NCBI GenBank assembly: GCA_002238505.1
Contig: MPMM01000001.1
Coordinates: 909,811 to 973,810 of the forward strand
Reading direction: 5' to 3'
Length of the DNA stretch: 64,000 nucleotides
From: SAR202 cluster bacterium bin22
GTDB lineage: Bacteria; Chloroflexota; Dehalococcoidia; Lucifugimonadales; UBA3495
The translations under genes and the position numbers were made by a program. The notes under the pieces were generated by a model. The model saw nothing but the letters and a program-made list of their open reading frames with translations. It was not told the DNA's origin and ran no database searches. Of the stretch, positions 25,960 to 36,010 are shown piece by piece; the stretch's first letter is position 1; every line of letters begins with the position of its first letter.

Positions 25960-27056
25960 TGGGCCCCTACCAGTTCGGTCAATGCGGCTATGACCTGGTC
26001 TGTTTCTTCGGGCAGCCCCACGCTGGCACGTACGTAGTCACGCAACTGGGGAGTGTTGAAGTAGCGGAGGAAAATACCCCGGCGGCACAGACCCTCAAAG
26101 ATCTCCTGCCCTCGTCCTTCCGGAAGGCGACACAGCATGAAATTGGCCTGGGAGGGCCACACCTGGAGGCCGGGGATTTGTTCCAGCATTCCCGTCATCC
26201 TCTTTCGTTCCTGAACTATGGCTTCCACTCGGCTCAGCAGGGTGGGCCGGTCATTCAGGGACGCGATGAGGGCAACCTCAGCGGCCAGGTTAACGTTGTA
26301 TGGTGATTTCATGCTCATCATGGTCAGGGCTATGTCCGGGTTCATGACGCCCAGGCCGATTCTCAGGCCGGCCAGCCCGGCCCACTTGCTGAAGGTACGC
26401 AATACTATCAGGTTGGAATACTCGTCCAGCAAGGGCAATGTAGTCTGACCGCAAAACTCGTAGTAGGTTTCGTCCACAACGACTATCTTTCCCGTGGACA
26501 GGAGAGCGCGAATAGCCCCCTCGGAAGCCGCGTTGCCCGTGGGGTTGTTGGGCGAAGCCAGGAATATGGCCTTGGTATTCTCGTCAAATGCGGCGACGGT
26601 CGCCTCAACGTCGATGTCGAAAATTTCGTTCCGGGGGATTGCCTTCACAACGCCGCCGCAAACCTCGGCGGAGAAGGCGTACATCCCAAAGGTGGGAGTA
26701 GGAATCACGATGTTCTCGCCGGGCCCCAGGAACATTCGCAGCACCATGTCAATCAGTTCGTCGCTGCCATTGCCGGCCACAATTTGCCCCGCCGGCACGC
26801 CAAGATAGGCAGACAAGGCATCTCGCAAATGCCGCTGGTCCGGGTCCGGGTAGTGGTTGTAGTGCTGGTAACTTCCAAGGGCCCTCACCACTTCCGGCGA
26901 GGGGCCAAAGGGGTTCTCGTTACCGTTCAGTCGTATAACCTTTTCCGGAGGAATTCCTGCCTGCTGCGCCATGACCTCCATGGGGTCAACGCCGTCGTAG
27001 GTCTTGAGCTGGCGAATGTGGGGCAGCAGCAGGTCTCTTACTTCAGTCATATCCAT
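25956..27056 (-). CDS. hisC: Histidinol-phosphate aminotransferase
   Basis: RLNGNENPFGPSPEV, NGSDELIDMVLR, LASPNNPTGN, RTFSKWAGLAGLRIG; start trimmed to 27056. Confidence 0.95.
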   Translation of the reverse strand: MDMTEVRDLLLPHIRQLKTYDGVDPMEVMAQQAGIPPEKVIRLNGNENPFGPSPEVVRALGSYQHYNHYPDPDQRHLRDALSAYLGVPAGQIVAGNGSDELIDMVLRMFLGPGENIVIPTPTFGMYAFSAEVCGGVVKAIPRNEIFDIDVEATVAAFDENTKAIFLASPNNPTGNAASEGAIRALLSTGKIVVVDETYYEFCGQTTLPLLDEYSNLIVLRTFSKWAGLAGLRIGLGVMNPDIALTMMSMKSPYNVNLAAEVALIASLNDRPTLLSRVEAIVQERKRMTGMLEQIPGLQVWPSQANFMLCRLPEGRGQEIFEGLCRRGIFLRYFNTPQLRDYVRASVGLPEETDQVIAALTELVGAQ

Positions 27057-27093
27057 CTTCCGAATCTGGGTGGGGATGATGCCCTTGTGCGGC

Positions 27094-28437
27094 CTAAACG
27101 CCGGTCTTGAGGCTGTCAAGGCGCACTTCAACGGCCCCTGAGTGGCCTGTGAGCCCCTCTGCATGGGCAATCTGCACTGCGGCCTCTCCAAGGCCCTTGA
27201 AGACCTCCGGAGTCAGGCCCACGACAGGCATGGTGCGCATAAAGTGATGAACGCTCAATGCGGAATTGAACCGGGCGGTGCCGCCGGTGGGCATAACGTG
27301 GCTGGGCCCGGCGATGTAGTCTCCCATTACTTCAGGGGAGTACTCTCCAAGGAAGAGGCCGCCGGCGTTCTTTACTTTGCCCGCCCAGGCCCAGGGGTCG
27401 GCCACCATCAAGCACAGGTGCTCGGGAGCGATGCGGTTGGCCAGTTCCACTGCCTCATCCAGGTTTTCCACCAGTACGATTCGCCCCTGCCGTTCCAGGG
27501 CATCACGGGCCATGTCTCCCCGCTCCAGCGTCGAGAGCCTGGTCTCCAGCTCCTTTTCCACCTGGGCGATTAACTCGCTGGAGTCGGTAACCAGGATTGC
27601 CGTTGACAGGGGATCGTGTTCAGCCTGGGCAATCATATCTGCGGCGCAGAAACTGGCCTGGGCCGTCTCGTCAGCGATGACAATGGTCTCAGTGGGACCG
27701 AAAATGCCGTCGATATCTACCTGGCCCTGTACCAGCTTCTTGGCATAGGCGACGAATATATTGCCCGGCCCACAAATCTTGTCAACTTTCCCAATGGTTT
27801 CGGTCCCATAAGCCATGGCAGCGATGGCAGGCACCCCGCCAATCTGGTAAACGGCGTCCACACCGGCGATGTGAGCTGCCGCCATTACCGCAGGATTCAG
27901 GGATTCAGATCCTCGCCTGGGCGTGGTAAGAATAACCTCTTTCACACCGGCCACCCGGGCGGGAATAGCGGTCATCAGTACAGTGGAAGGGTAGGCGGCG
28001 GTCCCCCCAGGAGCATAGAGTCCAACCCGTTCCAGGGGGCGGACCATTTCTCCGAGACCTTGTTCCAGGTCGACCCAGTTGCGAGGCAAAGTAGCCTGGT
28101 GAAAGTCGGTAATTCTCTGGGCCGCCAGCCGCAGGGCAGACTCAAGCTCCGGGGAAATACTGGAACGGGCCTGCTCCAATTCGGATTCCGTAACTTGGAA
28201 GCTTTCCAGTTCGGCGCCGTCCAGCAGCTTGGCATAGCGGCGAACGGCAGCATCCCCTTCCCGCCTTACCTCAGCAAGCATGGTAACCACCGACTGCTCG
28301 GGAGTTACGTCCGGGCCAAATGCCTGTTGCGTACGCTGGACTACTGCCTCGGGCAGGGAATCCAGGTCCAGGGGGTCGAAGCGGGCCAAAACCCCTTCAG
28401 CTTCGGCTAGTCCCTTCACCACTTTAAGCTTCACCAA
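27094..28437 (-). CDS. hisD: Histidinol dehydrogenase
   Basis: ERVGLYAPGGTAAYPSTVLMTAIPARVAGV, GPGNIFVAYAKKLV, DIDGIFGPTETIVIAD, EHLCLM, GPSHVMPTGGTARF. Confidence 0.96.
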   Translation of the reverse strand: MVKLKVVKGLAEAEGVLARFDPLDLDSLPEAVVQRTQQAFGPDVTPEQSVVTMLAEVRREGDAAVRRYAKLLDGAELESFQVTESELEQARSSISPELESALRLAAQRITDFHQATLPRNWVDLEQGLGEMVRPLERVGLYAPGGTAAYPSTVLMTAIPARVAGVKEVILTTPRRGSESLNPAVMAAAHIAGVDAVYQIGGVPAIAAMAYGTETIGKVDKICGPGNIFVAYAKKLVQGQVDIDGIFGPTETIVIADETAQASFCAADMIAQAEHDPLSTAILVTDSSELIAQVEKELETRLSTLERGDMARDALERQGRIVLVENLDEAVELANRIAPEHLCLMVADPWAWAGKVKNAGGLFLGEYSPEVMGDYIAGPSHVMPTGGTARFNSALSVHHFMRTMPVVGLTPEVFKGLGEAAVQIAHAEGLTGHSGAVEVRLDSLKTGV

Positions 28438-29167
28438 GATACTCCTTAATCTGGAGCAGGGTTTGCTCCACGGCTTGCTGCCGGTAGGCTTCCACCTTTT
28501 GCCGCGGAATTCTCTCGTAAACGGCTTCCAGGCTGTCAGGCATATTGGAAAGGAACTGGTCCACCATTTCCTGCACGTCGTTGTTGTCGCGGTACATACG
28601 GTTCAGGGCGCGCTTGAGTCGCTGCCAGTCGAATTCCCATGACATGAACCGGACCACCCATTCCCGCCACTCGGCCAGCACATCCTGACCGATAAAGTCG
28701 ACATCCACGCCCATCTCACCGCCGCAAATCACCTCGCCCGCCACGGCGAACCCATTCATTTCCAGGTGCGCCTGCCGGTCCATGTCCAGTTGCAGGGCCC
28801 GGTCCCAGATCTGGGACTCTTCGTCGCTGCCAGCCAGACTGTTATTGCTTGAGAAGTGGGGGCGAAACATGGTAGTTATCCAGGTCTCGTCGGCTGTCAG
28901 GTGGCTCACATAGCCGAGGATAAAGGAACGAGTAGCCGGATTAAGGTTATTGCGGTCAGCCAGTTCCGGATATAGCTCAAACATTCGCCGGGTGCCGGCG
29001 CCGACGGATTCCAGCGACAGCGGGGCAAAGTGAGTGCGTTCCCGGTCCCACTTGGTCATGGCACGAATGTCCGGCGTGGTGGAACCAAGGAAGCAACTGC
29101 CCAGATTGTCATGCACAAAGCCCCAGTCCAATTCCTGGGCGACCTGGCGCGCAACATATATGTGCAT
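28424..29167 (-). CDS. Zinc-dependent phospholipase C-like family protein, within the his operon
   Basis: MHIYVARQVAQELDW...NLGSCFLGSTTPDIRAMTKWDRERTHF...FILGYVSHLTADETW. Start trimmed to 29167. Confidence 0.7.
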   Translation of the reverse strand: MHIYVARQVAQELDWGFVHDNLGSCFLGSTTPDIRAMTKWDRERTHFAPLSLESVGAGTRRMFELYPELADRNNLNPATRSFILGYVSHLTADETWITTMFRPHFSSNNSLAGSDEESQIWDRALQLDMDRQAHLEMNGFAVAGEVICGGEMGVDVDFIGQDVLAEWREWVVRFMSWEFDWQRLKRALNRMYRDNNDVQEMVDQFLSNMPDSLEAVYERIPRQKVEAYRQQAVEQTLLQIKEYLGEA

Positions 29168-29174
29168 GGGCAGG

Positions 29175-30257
29175 TTAGGCACTGTCTTCCCCTGCCGTTG
29201 TTCTGGCGGATGCAGCTGAGTCAAACAACTTGCTGAACACCGTTGACTCTTCCCTGAAGAGGTAACTGACTTGGGACGCGGAAATTTCGATTCCCCCACA
29301 GTCACGCAGGTGGTCCACGGCTTCCATCAAGCGATCCTTCCGAATCAGCAGCGTGACGGCATACCAGTCCTGTTCTTCCACATTATAAACCCGTGCAATG
29401 GTGGGGCCACGCAACCCGGCAACCTCGGGCCGGCTGAGGACGGTGGTGCTTACCTCTTCAGGCGAGGCGCCTCGAACATTGGCCGTAAGCCGGTAATAGG
29501 GCTGGGCCCGCATGTGAGACTCGAGCATTTCTACGAATTCCCGGGCCAGCCGCAATGCGTCCCTGGACTGCATCAGGGTCGTGGTATTTCCAATCAGACA
29601 GGACTGGGACGTGAGGATGGTACCGCCGTCAAGAGTCTTCAGGCGATTGTCCCTCAGGGTAGTGCCAGTAGCGGTGATGTCGGCAATCAAGTCAGCGTAA
29701 CCGGCCACCGGAGCAGCCTCCAGGGCGCCGCTGACGGCCACCAGGGTGAAGTAATTGATTCCCCGCCGGAACAAATACTCTCTCAGCAGCCTGGGGTACT
29801 TGGTGGCAATTCTCAACTGCTTGCCCTGCTGCCTGAAATCCAGCGCCAGGTCCGCCAGATCGTCAATGGAGGAGACGTCCAGCCAGGCGTCGGGAACGGC
29901 CAGAACAAAGTCGCAGCGGCCATATCCCAGGTCATCTATCAGGCTGACCACCTTGCGTTCGTCGGTGCGATATTCCAGGTAGCGGTCCAGGCCGGTAATG
30001 CCCAGTTCGGCGCTGCCCTCCTCCACTTTGGTGGTCACATCGGCGCTGCGCTGGAACAGAACTTCCGCGCCCGGGAGGGAAGGAATTGTGGCGGTATATC
30101 GCCGTGAACTGGGCCGACTGACCGAAACGCCGCAGCTTGCCAGGTAATTCAAAGTCGGCTCGTACAGTTCGCCGTCACTGGGAATTACAAGGCGTAGCGC
30201 CGCCTCCCGCCCGCTGGCAGGGAACCCGTTGCTACCGTTCGCGCCTTTATTCAACAT
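29175..30257 (-). CDS. hisG: ATP phosphoribosyltransferase, apparently long form with C-terminal regulatory domain
   Basis: RLVIPSDGELYEPTLNYLASCGV...ELGITGLDRYLEY...AVSGALEAAPVAGYADLIADITATGTTLRDN; C-terminal VSTTVLSRPEVAGLRGPTIARV...WYAVTLLIRKDRLMEAVDHLRDCGG. Confidence 0.93.
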   Translation of the reverse strand: MLNKGANGSNGFPASGREAALRLVIPSDGELYEPTLNYLASCGVSVSRPSSRRYTATIPSLPGAEVLFQRSADVTTKVEEGSAELGITGLDRYLEYRTDERKVVSLIDDLGYGRCDFVLAVPDAWLDVSSIDDLADLALDFRQQGKQLRIATKYPRLLREYLFRRGINYFTLVAVSGALEAAPVAGYADLIADITATGTTLRDNRLKTLDGGTILTSQSCLIGNTTTLMQSRDALRLAREFVEMLESHMRAQPYYRLTANVRGASPEEVSTTVLSRPEVAGLRGPTIARVYNVEEQDWYAVTLLIRKDRLMEAVDHLRDCGGIEISASQVSYLFREESTVFSKLFDSAASARTTAGEDSA

Positions 30258-31689
30258 CGTAGGCAGCCTGTTCTCCCGACGAATCTACGAAAACAATCCG
30301 CGCTATTTTTCTGCTGGCCGCATAGGCCATGGCTTGCTCAAGGCCCTGGGCCTGCACGTTTACCTCTACCGTTGCTCCGGCGTCCCTCAATTGCTGGGCG
30401 ATTCCAAAGGCCTGACTGCAGGCGGCACTGGTTTCGGACGCAACCAGAACGTTCCGGCTTCCGCCGACACCGTCAGCATTTACCCCTTGCCAGTCAGAAA
30501 GTGCAAGCAACGTCTCAAGGGTGTATGCGAATCCAAGCGCAGGTACATCTATAGGGCTGCCCAAAGCTCTCGCAAGGCTGTCGTACCTGCCCCCACCGCC
30601 CAGAGGTCCATCCCAGCCAGGGTGCCGGACCTCAAACACGATGCCATTATAGTATGCCAGACCGCGAGCCAACCCGAAATCGACGGTCACATTGCCGCTG
30701 GTTTCGGGGCACGCTTCCAGGATGTCCACCAATTCTGCCAGTCTTTCGACCGGAGCAGCGCTGGCTCCGGCCCCCTGTGCCACCTCTCGCGCGGCAGGAA
30801 TGGCGTCCGAGGGTTTACCCCGAACGCAGGCTAGAGAAGCGGCCAGTTCCAAAGCCTTTTCCAGTTGTCCGGCGTCGTCGCTGCCCTTCAATTTCCGGAG
30901 AAATCGGTCAACCACCTGCTCAGGATCCCGCTGCCCGAACCTCCGCATGTCAGTGCTGTTCCATTGCAAGAATCCCTGAACGACCTGCCTGGCTTGATCT
31001 TCATTCAGGCCGGCAATGGCAGCGCTCAATTCCAGATTCTCCGGACTGCGGTCTCCCAGGTGAAGCTGGTAAGCCCTTTCCCTCACCTCAGACACCGCGC
31101 CGGAACCCTCCCTCAACTGTGGCACCGAGGCGAGAATAAAGCCACGTGCGCGATCGGAAATCCTGCAAACACTCAGGACGCTGCGAAAAACGTCCAGGTC
31201 TGCCAGTTCAATAAGGCAACCTTCGAGACCGGCGCGCGAAGGAATCCTTGCCGCCAGGGTCACTAATTCGGCATCGGCGATTACTGAGTCGGAGCCGATA
31301 AGCTCCGCCCCCACCTGGGTGAACTGCCCCGACCCTTCAGGGTGGGCCACATCAAACCGGAAGACCGGGCCGGCGTATTGCAGGCGGGCCGGCAGACTCA
31401 TGCCCTCTTGATGTTCCAGGTAATGCCGCATTATTGGCGAAGTGAATTCTGGGCGCAGGCTTACCTGGTGACTGCCGGCATCCACAAAGCTGTACATGCG
31501 AGACGCCAGGTCGCCGCCCGACTGCCTCAGGAAAAGCTCAGTGCCCTCCAGCAGGGGGGTCTCCAGGAACTGGTAGCCATAGCCGGAAATGAGTGAGGTC
31601 AGGGAGTCCTGCAGAGTGCTCTTGCGGAGCCAGGAATCCCTGGGAAGGTCGAACATTCCCCTGAGGCGTGTTACAGGTTGCATAGACAT
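30247..31689 (-). CDS. HisZ/HisRS-like class II synthetase-fold protein
   Basis: RLRGMFDLPRDSW, VSLRPEFTSPIMRHYL, YAGPVFRFDVAHPEGSGQFTQVGAELIG, RGLAYYNGIVFE, GGGRYDSLARALG, plus anticodon-binding-like C-terminus. Start trimmed to 31689. Confidence 0.82.
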   Translation of the reverse strand: MSMQPVTRLRGMFDLPRDSWLRKSTLQDSLTSLISGYGYQFLETPLLEGTELFLRQSGGDLASRMYSFVDAGSHQVSLRPEFTSPIMRHYLEHQEGMSLPARLQYAGPVFRFDVAHPEGSGQFTQVGAELIGSDSVIADAELVTLAARIPSRAGLEGCLIELADLDVFRSVLSVCRISDRARGFILASVPQLREGSGAVSEVRERAYQLHLGDRSPENLELSAAIAGLNEDQARQVVQGFLQWNSTDMRRFGQRDPEQVVDRFLRKLKGSDDAGQLEKALELAASLACVRGKPSDAIPAAREVAQGAGASAAPVERLAELVDILEACPETSGNVTVDFGLARGLAYYNGIVFEVRHPGWDGPLGGGGRYDSLARALGSPIDVPALGFAYTLETLLALSDWQGVNADGVGGSRNVLVASETSAACSQAFGIAQQLRDAGATVEVNVQAQGLEQAMAYAASRKIARIVFVDSSGEQAAYDVE

Positions 31690-31862
31690 CGAGGGGTATT
31701 GTAACCCAGCCCCATTTGGCCATTCAACGGGGTTGAACAACATTGGGCCGCCAGTATGGGGATTGCCGGGTGATGAGTATTTCTTCAGGACCGGCCGGGC
31801 TCGATTGCCATTCTTGCGGCCAGACTGCCGATGCAGAAGGAAGCTACGGGGCCATGCCGAGG

Positions 31863-32624
31863 CTAGGGATGGGCGTTCAAACCACCATCCACGTAAACGG
31901 GCTGGCCGGTGGTGTAATCGCAGGCCTCGGAGCACAGATAGACTAGAAGTGGGCCAATGTCCCTGGGTTGCCCCTTTTGCCGTACTGGAATATATCGGAC
32001 CAACTGTTCCTGGCGTTGTTCCTCAACGGGAATGTCCTCTGCAGTGGTCCAACCAACTCCGATGGCGTTGACCCGTATGTTGTGCTGACCCCACTCCACT
32101 GCCAGCGAACGGGTGAGGGCGAGGAGACCAGCCTGGCTGACGCTGAACGCCGACCCATTGATCATGCCTCTCTCCGCCAGCCCGGAAATTATGTTAACTA
32201 TTCGTCCGTATCCTTGCCCGATCATCTCGGAGCCAACTGCCTGGCTAATCAGGAAAGTGGAGCGAACATTTCTTGACTGGACTTCATCCCAGTCGTCCAG
32301 CCAAATTTCCTTAGCCGCTCTGGCAAACATGCTGCGGCCGTCGTTCACCAGGATATCAACCCGCTCATGCCTGCCGCGGAATTCGGCCATAGCCGCGTCA
32401 ACCGCACCCTTCGAATCAATCACCGCCGCAACTCCACTATGCCTGCCGGGTTCATTCGAAAGCGATTCCGATACAGCGTCCAGGGTTTCCTGCCGCCGAC
32501 AAATTGCGAACACCGACGCCCCGGCTTCAGCCAGCGCCTGGGCCAGGAAGGGGGCTTCGTCTCCTCCAGCGGAGTAAAGTATGGCGGTCTTGCCCGCCAG
32601 GCTGTATTGAGGAAGAAGGGGCAT
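31863..32624 (-). CDS. SDR-family protein with substituted catalytic and cofactor motifs
   Basis: SDR fold by homology (IVNIISGLAERG, LTRSLAVEWGQHNIRVNAIGVGW, DYTTGQPVYVDGG), but YxxxK is FSVSQ and TGxxxGxG is YSAGGDEAP. Confidence 0.85.
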   Translation of the reverse strand: MPLLPQYSLAGKTAILYSAGGDEAPFLAQALAEAGASVFAICRRQETLDAVSESLSNEPGRHSGVAAVIDSKGAVDAAMAEFRGRHERVDILVNDGRSMFARAAKEIWLDDWDEVQSRNVRSTFLISQAVGSEMIGQGYGRIVNIISGLAERGMINGSAFSVSQAGLLALTRSLAVEWGQHNIRVNAIGVGWTTAEDIPVEEQRQEQLVRYIPVRQKGQPRDIGPLLVYLCSEACDYTTGQPVYVDGGLNAHP

Positions 32625-32672
32625 TCCGGTAGCTCCTGCTATCAGCGAAGGGGATGGCTGCGTAGGTTGCCG

Positions 32673-33482
32673 CTAGGGTTCCAGCGGGATTTCAGGGGCA
32701 TATCCGGTGGGAGCCAGGCCCCCGGCCAGACCTCCGCCATCCAGGGTGAAAGTCTCGCCGGTCATATAATCGGACGCGGAGGATGCGAGGAACACTGCAA
32801 CAGGCCCGATATCCTCGGGCACGCCCAGTTTCCCCGTCGGCAGGTAGGCGCCCGACCGGGGCAAGGCGTCTCTGATCTCGGAATCGGTGCCGACGGTGGG
32901 GATAAAACCCGGCACAATGCTGTTGGCCGTAACTCCATACCGGGCCAGGCTGAAGGAAAGGACCCGGGTAAGCTGGATGATGCCGCCCTTGGTGCAGCAG
33001 TACATGTAGATGTCCCGTCCGCCCCTCAGGCCGAATCCTGACGACACGTTAATTATCTTGCCCTGACCCTGATCAGCCATGGGTTTCGAGGCAGCGCGAG
33101 CACAGTAGAAGGCGCCACTCAGGTTGACATCGAGAGCGGCCTGCCAGTCCTGGTCGCTAATGTCCCAGATGGGCGTGGGAATACTGTCTGATACCAATGC
33201 GGCGTTATTGATCAGTACGTCCACGCGGCCGAAATGCTGAATAGCGGCGTCAATCAGGGCGTTTGCCTGGGCGGAATCACTGACGTCGGTGGAAACGGCA
33301 ATGGCATCCTGGCCCATGGCCTTAACTTCATCTGCCGCGCTTTCTATGGGTCCCGAGCGACGGCCAGCAACTGCCAGATTGGCTCCCGCCCGGGCCAAGT
33401 GCCGGACCATCTCCAGGCCCAGGCCGGTCCCGCCTCCGGTAACCACTGCTACCCGACCGTCGAGGCTTAGTCGGTCCAGCAT
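32673..33482 (-). CDS. SDR family NAD(P)-dependent oxidoreductase
   Basis: VVTGGGTGLGLEM, INNAA, NVSSGFG, YCCTKGG, SDYMTGETFTLDGG. Confidence 0.93.
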   Translation of the reverse strand: MLDRLSLDGRVAVVTGGGTGLGLEMVRHLARAGANLAVAGRRSGPIESAADEVKAMGQDAIAVSTDVSDSAQANALIDAAIQHFGRVDVLINNAALVSDSIPTPIWDISDQDWQAALDVNLSGAFYCARAASKPMADQGQGKIINVSSGFGLRGGRDIYMYCCTKGGIIQLTRVLSFSLARYGVTANSIVPGFIPTVGTDSEIRDALPRSGAYLPTGKLGVPEDIGPVAVFLASSASDYMTGETFTLDGGGLAGGLAPTGYAPEIPLEP

Positions 33483-34285
33483 CAGAAGGACTGCCGCTCC
33501 TGGTTAACCGGCCGCAGCGACGTGGCATCCCCTGCCGCCAAAGTAAGAACGGCGCCATCGTCCTGGCGCAAAAGCAGGCTGCCCTGGGCATCGATGCCGT
33601 CGGCAACGCCCACGAACTCGTCCCCACGCCAGGTAATTCTCACCCGCTTACCCAGAGTATCCAGCAACTCTTCCCATTCTTCTACGGGCGTGTCGCCGTG
33701 GTTCAGCCGTATGTAGAGGGCATCCAGTTGCTCAAGAATTTCGCGCAACAACTCGTCCCGGGGAATGTCCCCCGCCGAAGCGTGATTCAGGCTGATGGCG
33801 CCACCGGCAATTTCATCAATCTCGTCGGCGTCCAGGGCCACATTTATTCCAATGCCAATTATCGAGTTGTGTACCTGCTCACCGGCAATGGCGCTTTCTA
33901 CCAGCAACCCGGCCACTTTCTTGTCATCCAGGAGGATGTCATTGGGCCATTTGATGCGGGGCTTCAGACCGCTGATGTTGGATATGGCCCGAACCACCGC
34001 AACTCCGCACAGGCTGTTCAGGAAAGGAAGGGTCTGCAACGTAGGATAAAGCACTACCGACAGATACAGGTTACCCGACCGGGATACCCAGTTTCTTCCC
34101 TGGCGACCACGGCTGGACGTCTGGGTTTCAGCCACGATGACAGTGCCCTCTTCGGTGCCCCGCTCGGCCCGAAGCCTGGCCTCGTCCATGGTGGAACCCA
34201 CCTCCTGAAAAAAGAGGAGCCGTTTCCCAACAATGCGGGTGAACAGGCCACCGCGCAGAGTTTCTGCCACCACGTTTCCAGGCAT
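33482..34285 (-). CDS. birA: Biotin--[acetyl-CoA-carboxylase] ligase
   Basis: EVGSTMDEAR, ETQTSSRGRQGRNWVSRSGNLYLSVVL, LKPRIKWPNDILLDDKKVAGLLVES, GIGINV. Start trimmed to 34285. Confidence 0.95.
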   Translation of the reverse strand: MPGNVVAETLRGGLFTRIVGKRLLFFQEVGSTMDEARLRAERGTEEGTVIVAETQTSSRGRQGRNWVSRSGNLYLSVVLYPTLQTLPFLNSLCGVAVVRAISNISGLKPRIKWPNDILLDDKKVAGLLVESAIAGEQVHNSIIGIGINVALDADEIDEIAGGAISLNHASAGDIPRDELLREILEQLDALYIRLNHGDTPVEEWEELLDTLGKRVRITWRGDEFVGVADGIDAQGSLLLRQDDGAVLTLAAGDATSLRPVNQERQSF

Positions 34286-34491
34286 TTCCTTCTCCCTGTC
34301 CCTGGCCGGGACGTGAGATTCAGGTTTGGAGGTCAGCTGGCTGATAATGTACGGCCAGCGAATGCCGGCATTGAATATCGTCAAAACTTCCACCTCCCTT
34401 CCCCTCTTCCAGCTTGTGGGACCTTCCGTCCCCAAATTACGCGAGCATCGGCCCGTTGACCGCTGCCGGAGTCAAACTGCCCCAGAACGGT

Positions 34492-35811
34492 TTACCAGCC
34501 GTGTTCCACCTTGTCCTGAAGGATACCAACTAACTGGTCCATAGGCACACGCACCTGGTGCATTGTATCCCGGTCCCTTATCGTTACCTGTTGGTCTTCC
34601 AGCGTGTCAAAATCCACCGTCACGCAGTAGGGAGTCCCAATTTCGTCCTGACGTCGATAACGGCGGCCCACACCCTGAGCATCGTCAAACTGGGTGCTGA
34701 AATGCCGTCGAAGCAAATCATGCACGTAGCGAGCCGTAGGGGCAAGCCGGGCGTTGCGGCTGAGCGGCAACACGGCCACCGTGATGGGCGCCAGCTTGCG
34801 GTGCAGATGGGACACCACCCTTACCGCGTCGCCATCCGGTTCTTCGTCGTAGGAGTCCAGCCAAAAGGCCAGGGTTGCCCGGTCCACACCACCGGATGGT
34901 TCTATGACGTAGGGAAGGTACCTTTCCTTTTCTTCCTCGTCGAAATAGGTTAGGTTTTCGCCGCTGGTTTCGGCGTGACGGGCCAGGTCAAAGTCGGTGC
35001 GGTCGGCTATGCCCTCCAACTCTCCCCAACCCCAGGGAAAGCGGTATTCAATGTCGTAGGTATCCTTTGCGTAGTGGGCCAGCTCGTCTGGGTCATGGCG
35101 GCGCAGCCGCAGGTTGTCTCTCCGGATTCCATAGGTGACGTACCAGTTGAAACGTTCTTCGACCCACCGGTTAAGCCATTCCTCGTCGGTGCCCGGCTTA
35201 ACGAAGAACTCCACTTCCATCTGCTCAAATTCGCGGGTGCGGAAGGTGAAATTCCCCGGGGTGATTTCGTTGCGGAACGCCTTGCCAATCTGGCCAATGC
35301 CAAAGGGCAGTTTTTTGCGGGAGGAATTCAGTACGTTCTGAAAGTTTACGAAGATTCCCTGGGCTGTCTCCGGCCGCAGGAACACCTCGTGGCCGGACTC
35401 TTCAACCGGCCCCATGAAGGTCCGGAACATCAGGTTGAACCGCCTGGGCTCGGTAAATTCGCCTTCACATTCGGGGCAGTTATCCGTTTCCAGTTGGTCG
35501 GCGCGGAACCGCAGGTGGCAGTTGCGGCACTCGACCAGCGGGTCAGAGAAATTCTCCACATGGCCGCTGGCCACCCATACCTGGGGAGCCATCAGAATCG
35601 CCGCATCGAGGCCCACCATGTCATCGCGGCCTACAATCACTGACTGCCACCAGGCCTCCTTGACGTGGCGTTTCAGCTCAACTCCCAGTGGCCCGTAGTC
35701 CCATGTCGATGCCAGACCGCCGTAGATTTCGCTGCTTTGAAAGACAAAGCCCCTTCGCTTGGAAAGGGACATTATCTTGTCCATATCGGCATACGGGAGA
35801 ACACGTGCCAA
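34492..35811 (-). CDS. glyQS: Glycyl-tRNA synthetase (alpha2 type)
   Basis: [83 protein letters not shown]. Confidence 0.97.
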   Translation of the reverse strand: MARVLPYADMDKIMSLSKRRGFVFQSSEIYGGLASTWDYGPLGVELKRHVKEAWWQSVIVGRDDMVGLDAAILMAPQVWVASGHVENFSDPLVECRNCHLRFRADQLETDNCPECEGEFTEPRRFNLMFRTFMGPVEESGHEVFLRPETAQGIFVNFQNVLNSSRKKLPFGIGQIGKAFRNEITPGNFTFRTREFEQMEVEFFVKPGTDEEWLNRWVEERFNWYVTYGIRRDNLRLRRHDPDELAHYAKDTYDIEYRFPWGWGELEGIADRTDFDLARHAETSGENLTYFDEEEKERYLPYVIEPSGGVDRATLAFWLDSYDEEPDGDAVRVVSHLHRKLAPITVAVLPLSRNARLAPTARYVHDLLRRHFSTQFDDAQGVGRRYRRQDEIGTPYCVTVDFDTLEDQQVTIRDRDTMHQVRVPMDQLVGILQDKVEHGW

Positions 35812-36010
35812 GGGTTACCTCAAAGACTCAGGGTAGTAGGGCCAGCCTGAACCTGATGGAAACTGGCCCAGGAAAAAGGTTACCAATTTCGTTATGTGAT
35901 GTAAAGAATCACAGGTCTGGCAAATACGACGGGGATAGACGGAAGGGGCCCCGCTAACGAAAGCTCACCCGTTGTCCTGTCGGCAAGTTATCCTACCGGA
36001 CACTCCAGGC

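Noticed and set aside
35812-36010. Possible glycine T-box upstream of GlyRS
   Set aside because: No T-box sequence (AGGGTGGNACCGCG-like) or antiterminator found on the minus strand.
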